DNA from: Methanobacteriota archaeon
Lineage (GTDB): Archaea > Thermoplasmatota > Thermoplasmata > RBG-16-68-12
Direction: 5' to 3'
Length of the DNA: 5,608 nt
NCBI GenBank assembly: GCA_005878995.1
Contig: VBME01000037.1
Span: 1 to 5,608, forward strand
The notes under the pieces are model-generated. The model had not been told where the DNA came from and ran no database searches. It worked only from the letters and a program-made list of their open reading frames with translations. The translations under genes and the position numbers were made by a program. Shown one piece after another: positions 5,159 through 5,608 of this stretch. Within the stretch, counting starts at the first letter, position 1. The number at the start of each line of letters is the position of its first letter.

Positions 5159-5608
5159 ATGCCCTCTGCCGCCGAAGCCGATGTCACCGCGGGCGAGCAG
5201 GCCCTCGGACAACTCGATTACGATTCCGCGTACAAGGCCTTCGACAAAGCGACGAAGGCGGACCCGAGCAATGCGATCGCGTTCTTCGGGAAGGCGGAAG
5301 CCGCCCTCGGCGTGCCGAAGGTCGAGGCGGAGGAGATCCTCGGCCTCTACAAGAAGGCGATCGAGCTGGACGGCGAGAATCCAGCGTATCGGGACGCGCT
5401 CGCGTCGTTTTGCGTGGACTTGGGGCGGTTCAACGAGGCGGAGGAACAGTACAATGCCGCGGCGAAGTTGGACGAGGAGAACGCGCCGTTCTACTGGTCG
5501 GAATTCGCGATCCAGTACGCGCGCAAGGCTCCCGTCGTCATGGAGCAATTCCTCGACGACAAGACGCGGGACATGATCCGGCAGAAAGCGCTCACCTATG
5601 CGTTGAAA
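5159..5608 (+). CDS. Tetratricopeptide-repeat (TPR) protein, 3' end outside window
   Basis: The frame is open from the ATG to the last base, giving 150 residues with no stop. It is acidic, Ala-rich and helical, with about three consecutive 34-residue TPR units: residues 8-41 (Gly12, Ala15, Tyr21, Ala24, Phe28, Ala31, Asp35-Pro36), 42-75 (Ala46, Leu63, Ala67, Asp71, Asn74-Pro75) and 76-109 (Leu81, Gly89, Phe91, Ala94, Tyr98, Ala101, Leu104-Asp105). After about residue 112 the repeat pattern fades. There is no signal peptide or membrane segment, so the visible part is cytosolic. TPR domains bind other proteins; partner and process cannot be inferred. It follows pheS in the same direction, 74 bases on, with its own TATA-like box. 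The alternative frame starting at 5181 is Arg/Ser-rich shadow sequence. Confidence 0.88.
   Translation, partial: MPSAAEADVTAGEQALGQLDYDSAYKAFDKATKADPSNAIAFFGKAEAALGVPKVEAEEILGLYKKAIELDGENPAYRDALASFCVDLGRFNEAEEQYNAAAKLDEENAPFYWSEFAIQYARKAPVVMEQFLDDKTRDMIRQKALTYALK

Noticed and set aside
4838..5548. A 236-residue minus-strand open frame crossing the gap between pheS and the TPR gene
   Set aside because: It is antisense to the ends of two genes and spans their intergenic promoter. No domain or plausible ribosome site was seen.
1..5608. CRISPR arrays, tRNA or rRNA genes, insertion sequences and long repeats
   Set aside because: I looked for regular direct repeats, cloverleaf-type segments with GTTCRA-like T-arms, transposase motifs and terminal inverted repeats and saw none. 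Coding genes fill nearly all of the window.

Overview
The window looks archaeal and GC-rich. The evidence is an archaeal/eukaryotic-type phenylalanyl-tRNA synthetase alpha subunit, A/T-rich TATA-like boxes about 25-40 bases upstream of start codons, GGAGGTG-type ribosome binding sites inside an operon, and several KaiC/RadA-type (RecA-superfamily) proteins typical of archaea. A high-GC euryarchaeal lineage such as Thermoplasmatota would fit, but that placement is inference; nothing here fixes the taxon.

Left part (1-3362, minus strand): five tightly packed genes read leftwards as one operon. In order of transcription they are: a KaiC-like protein with a damaged nucleotide site (2700-3362); a two-domain protein with a degenerate KaiC-like domain fused to a Ras/SRPRB-like small GTPase (1516-2703); two tandem Roadblock/LC7 proteins (1127-1516 and 747-1130); and a second KaiC-like ATPase that starts at TTG and runs off the window (1-693). 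The first four genes overlap by 1-4 bases; the last follows a 53-base gap.

Middle (3363-3560): a divergent intergenic region with a TATA-like box facing each way.

Right part (3561-5608, plus strand): pheS, with a probable leaderless start at 3561, then after a 74-base gap with its own TATA-like box a tetratricopeptide-repeat protein that is cut by the window end.

How the genes may work together: small GTPase plus Roadblock/LC7 is the core of the bacterial MglA/MglB polarity switch and of Streptomyces conservons (CvnD/CvnB), where the Roadblock protein regulates or binds the GTPase. Here that pair is embedded among three KaiC-like domains, each with a different change in its P-loop, and one of them is covalently joined to the GTPase. 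This suggests a GTPase switch controlled by two Roadblock partners and linked to KaiC-like proteins, some of which probably act as scaffolds or sensors rather than ATPases. The input and output of such a system cannot be read from this window. pheS and the TPR gene appear to be ordinary housekeeping-type neighbours with their own promoters.
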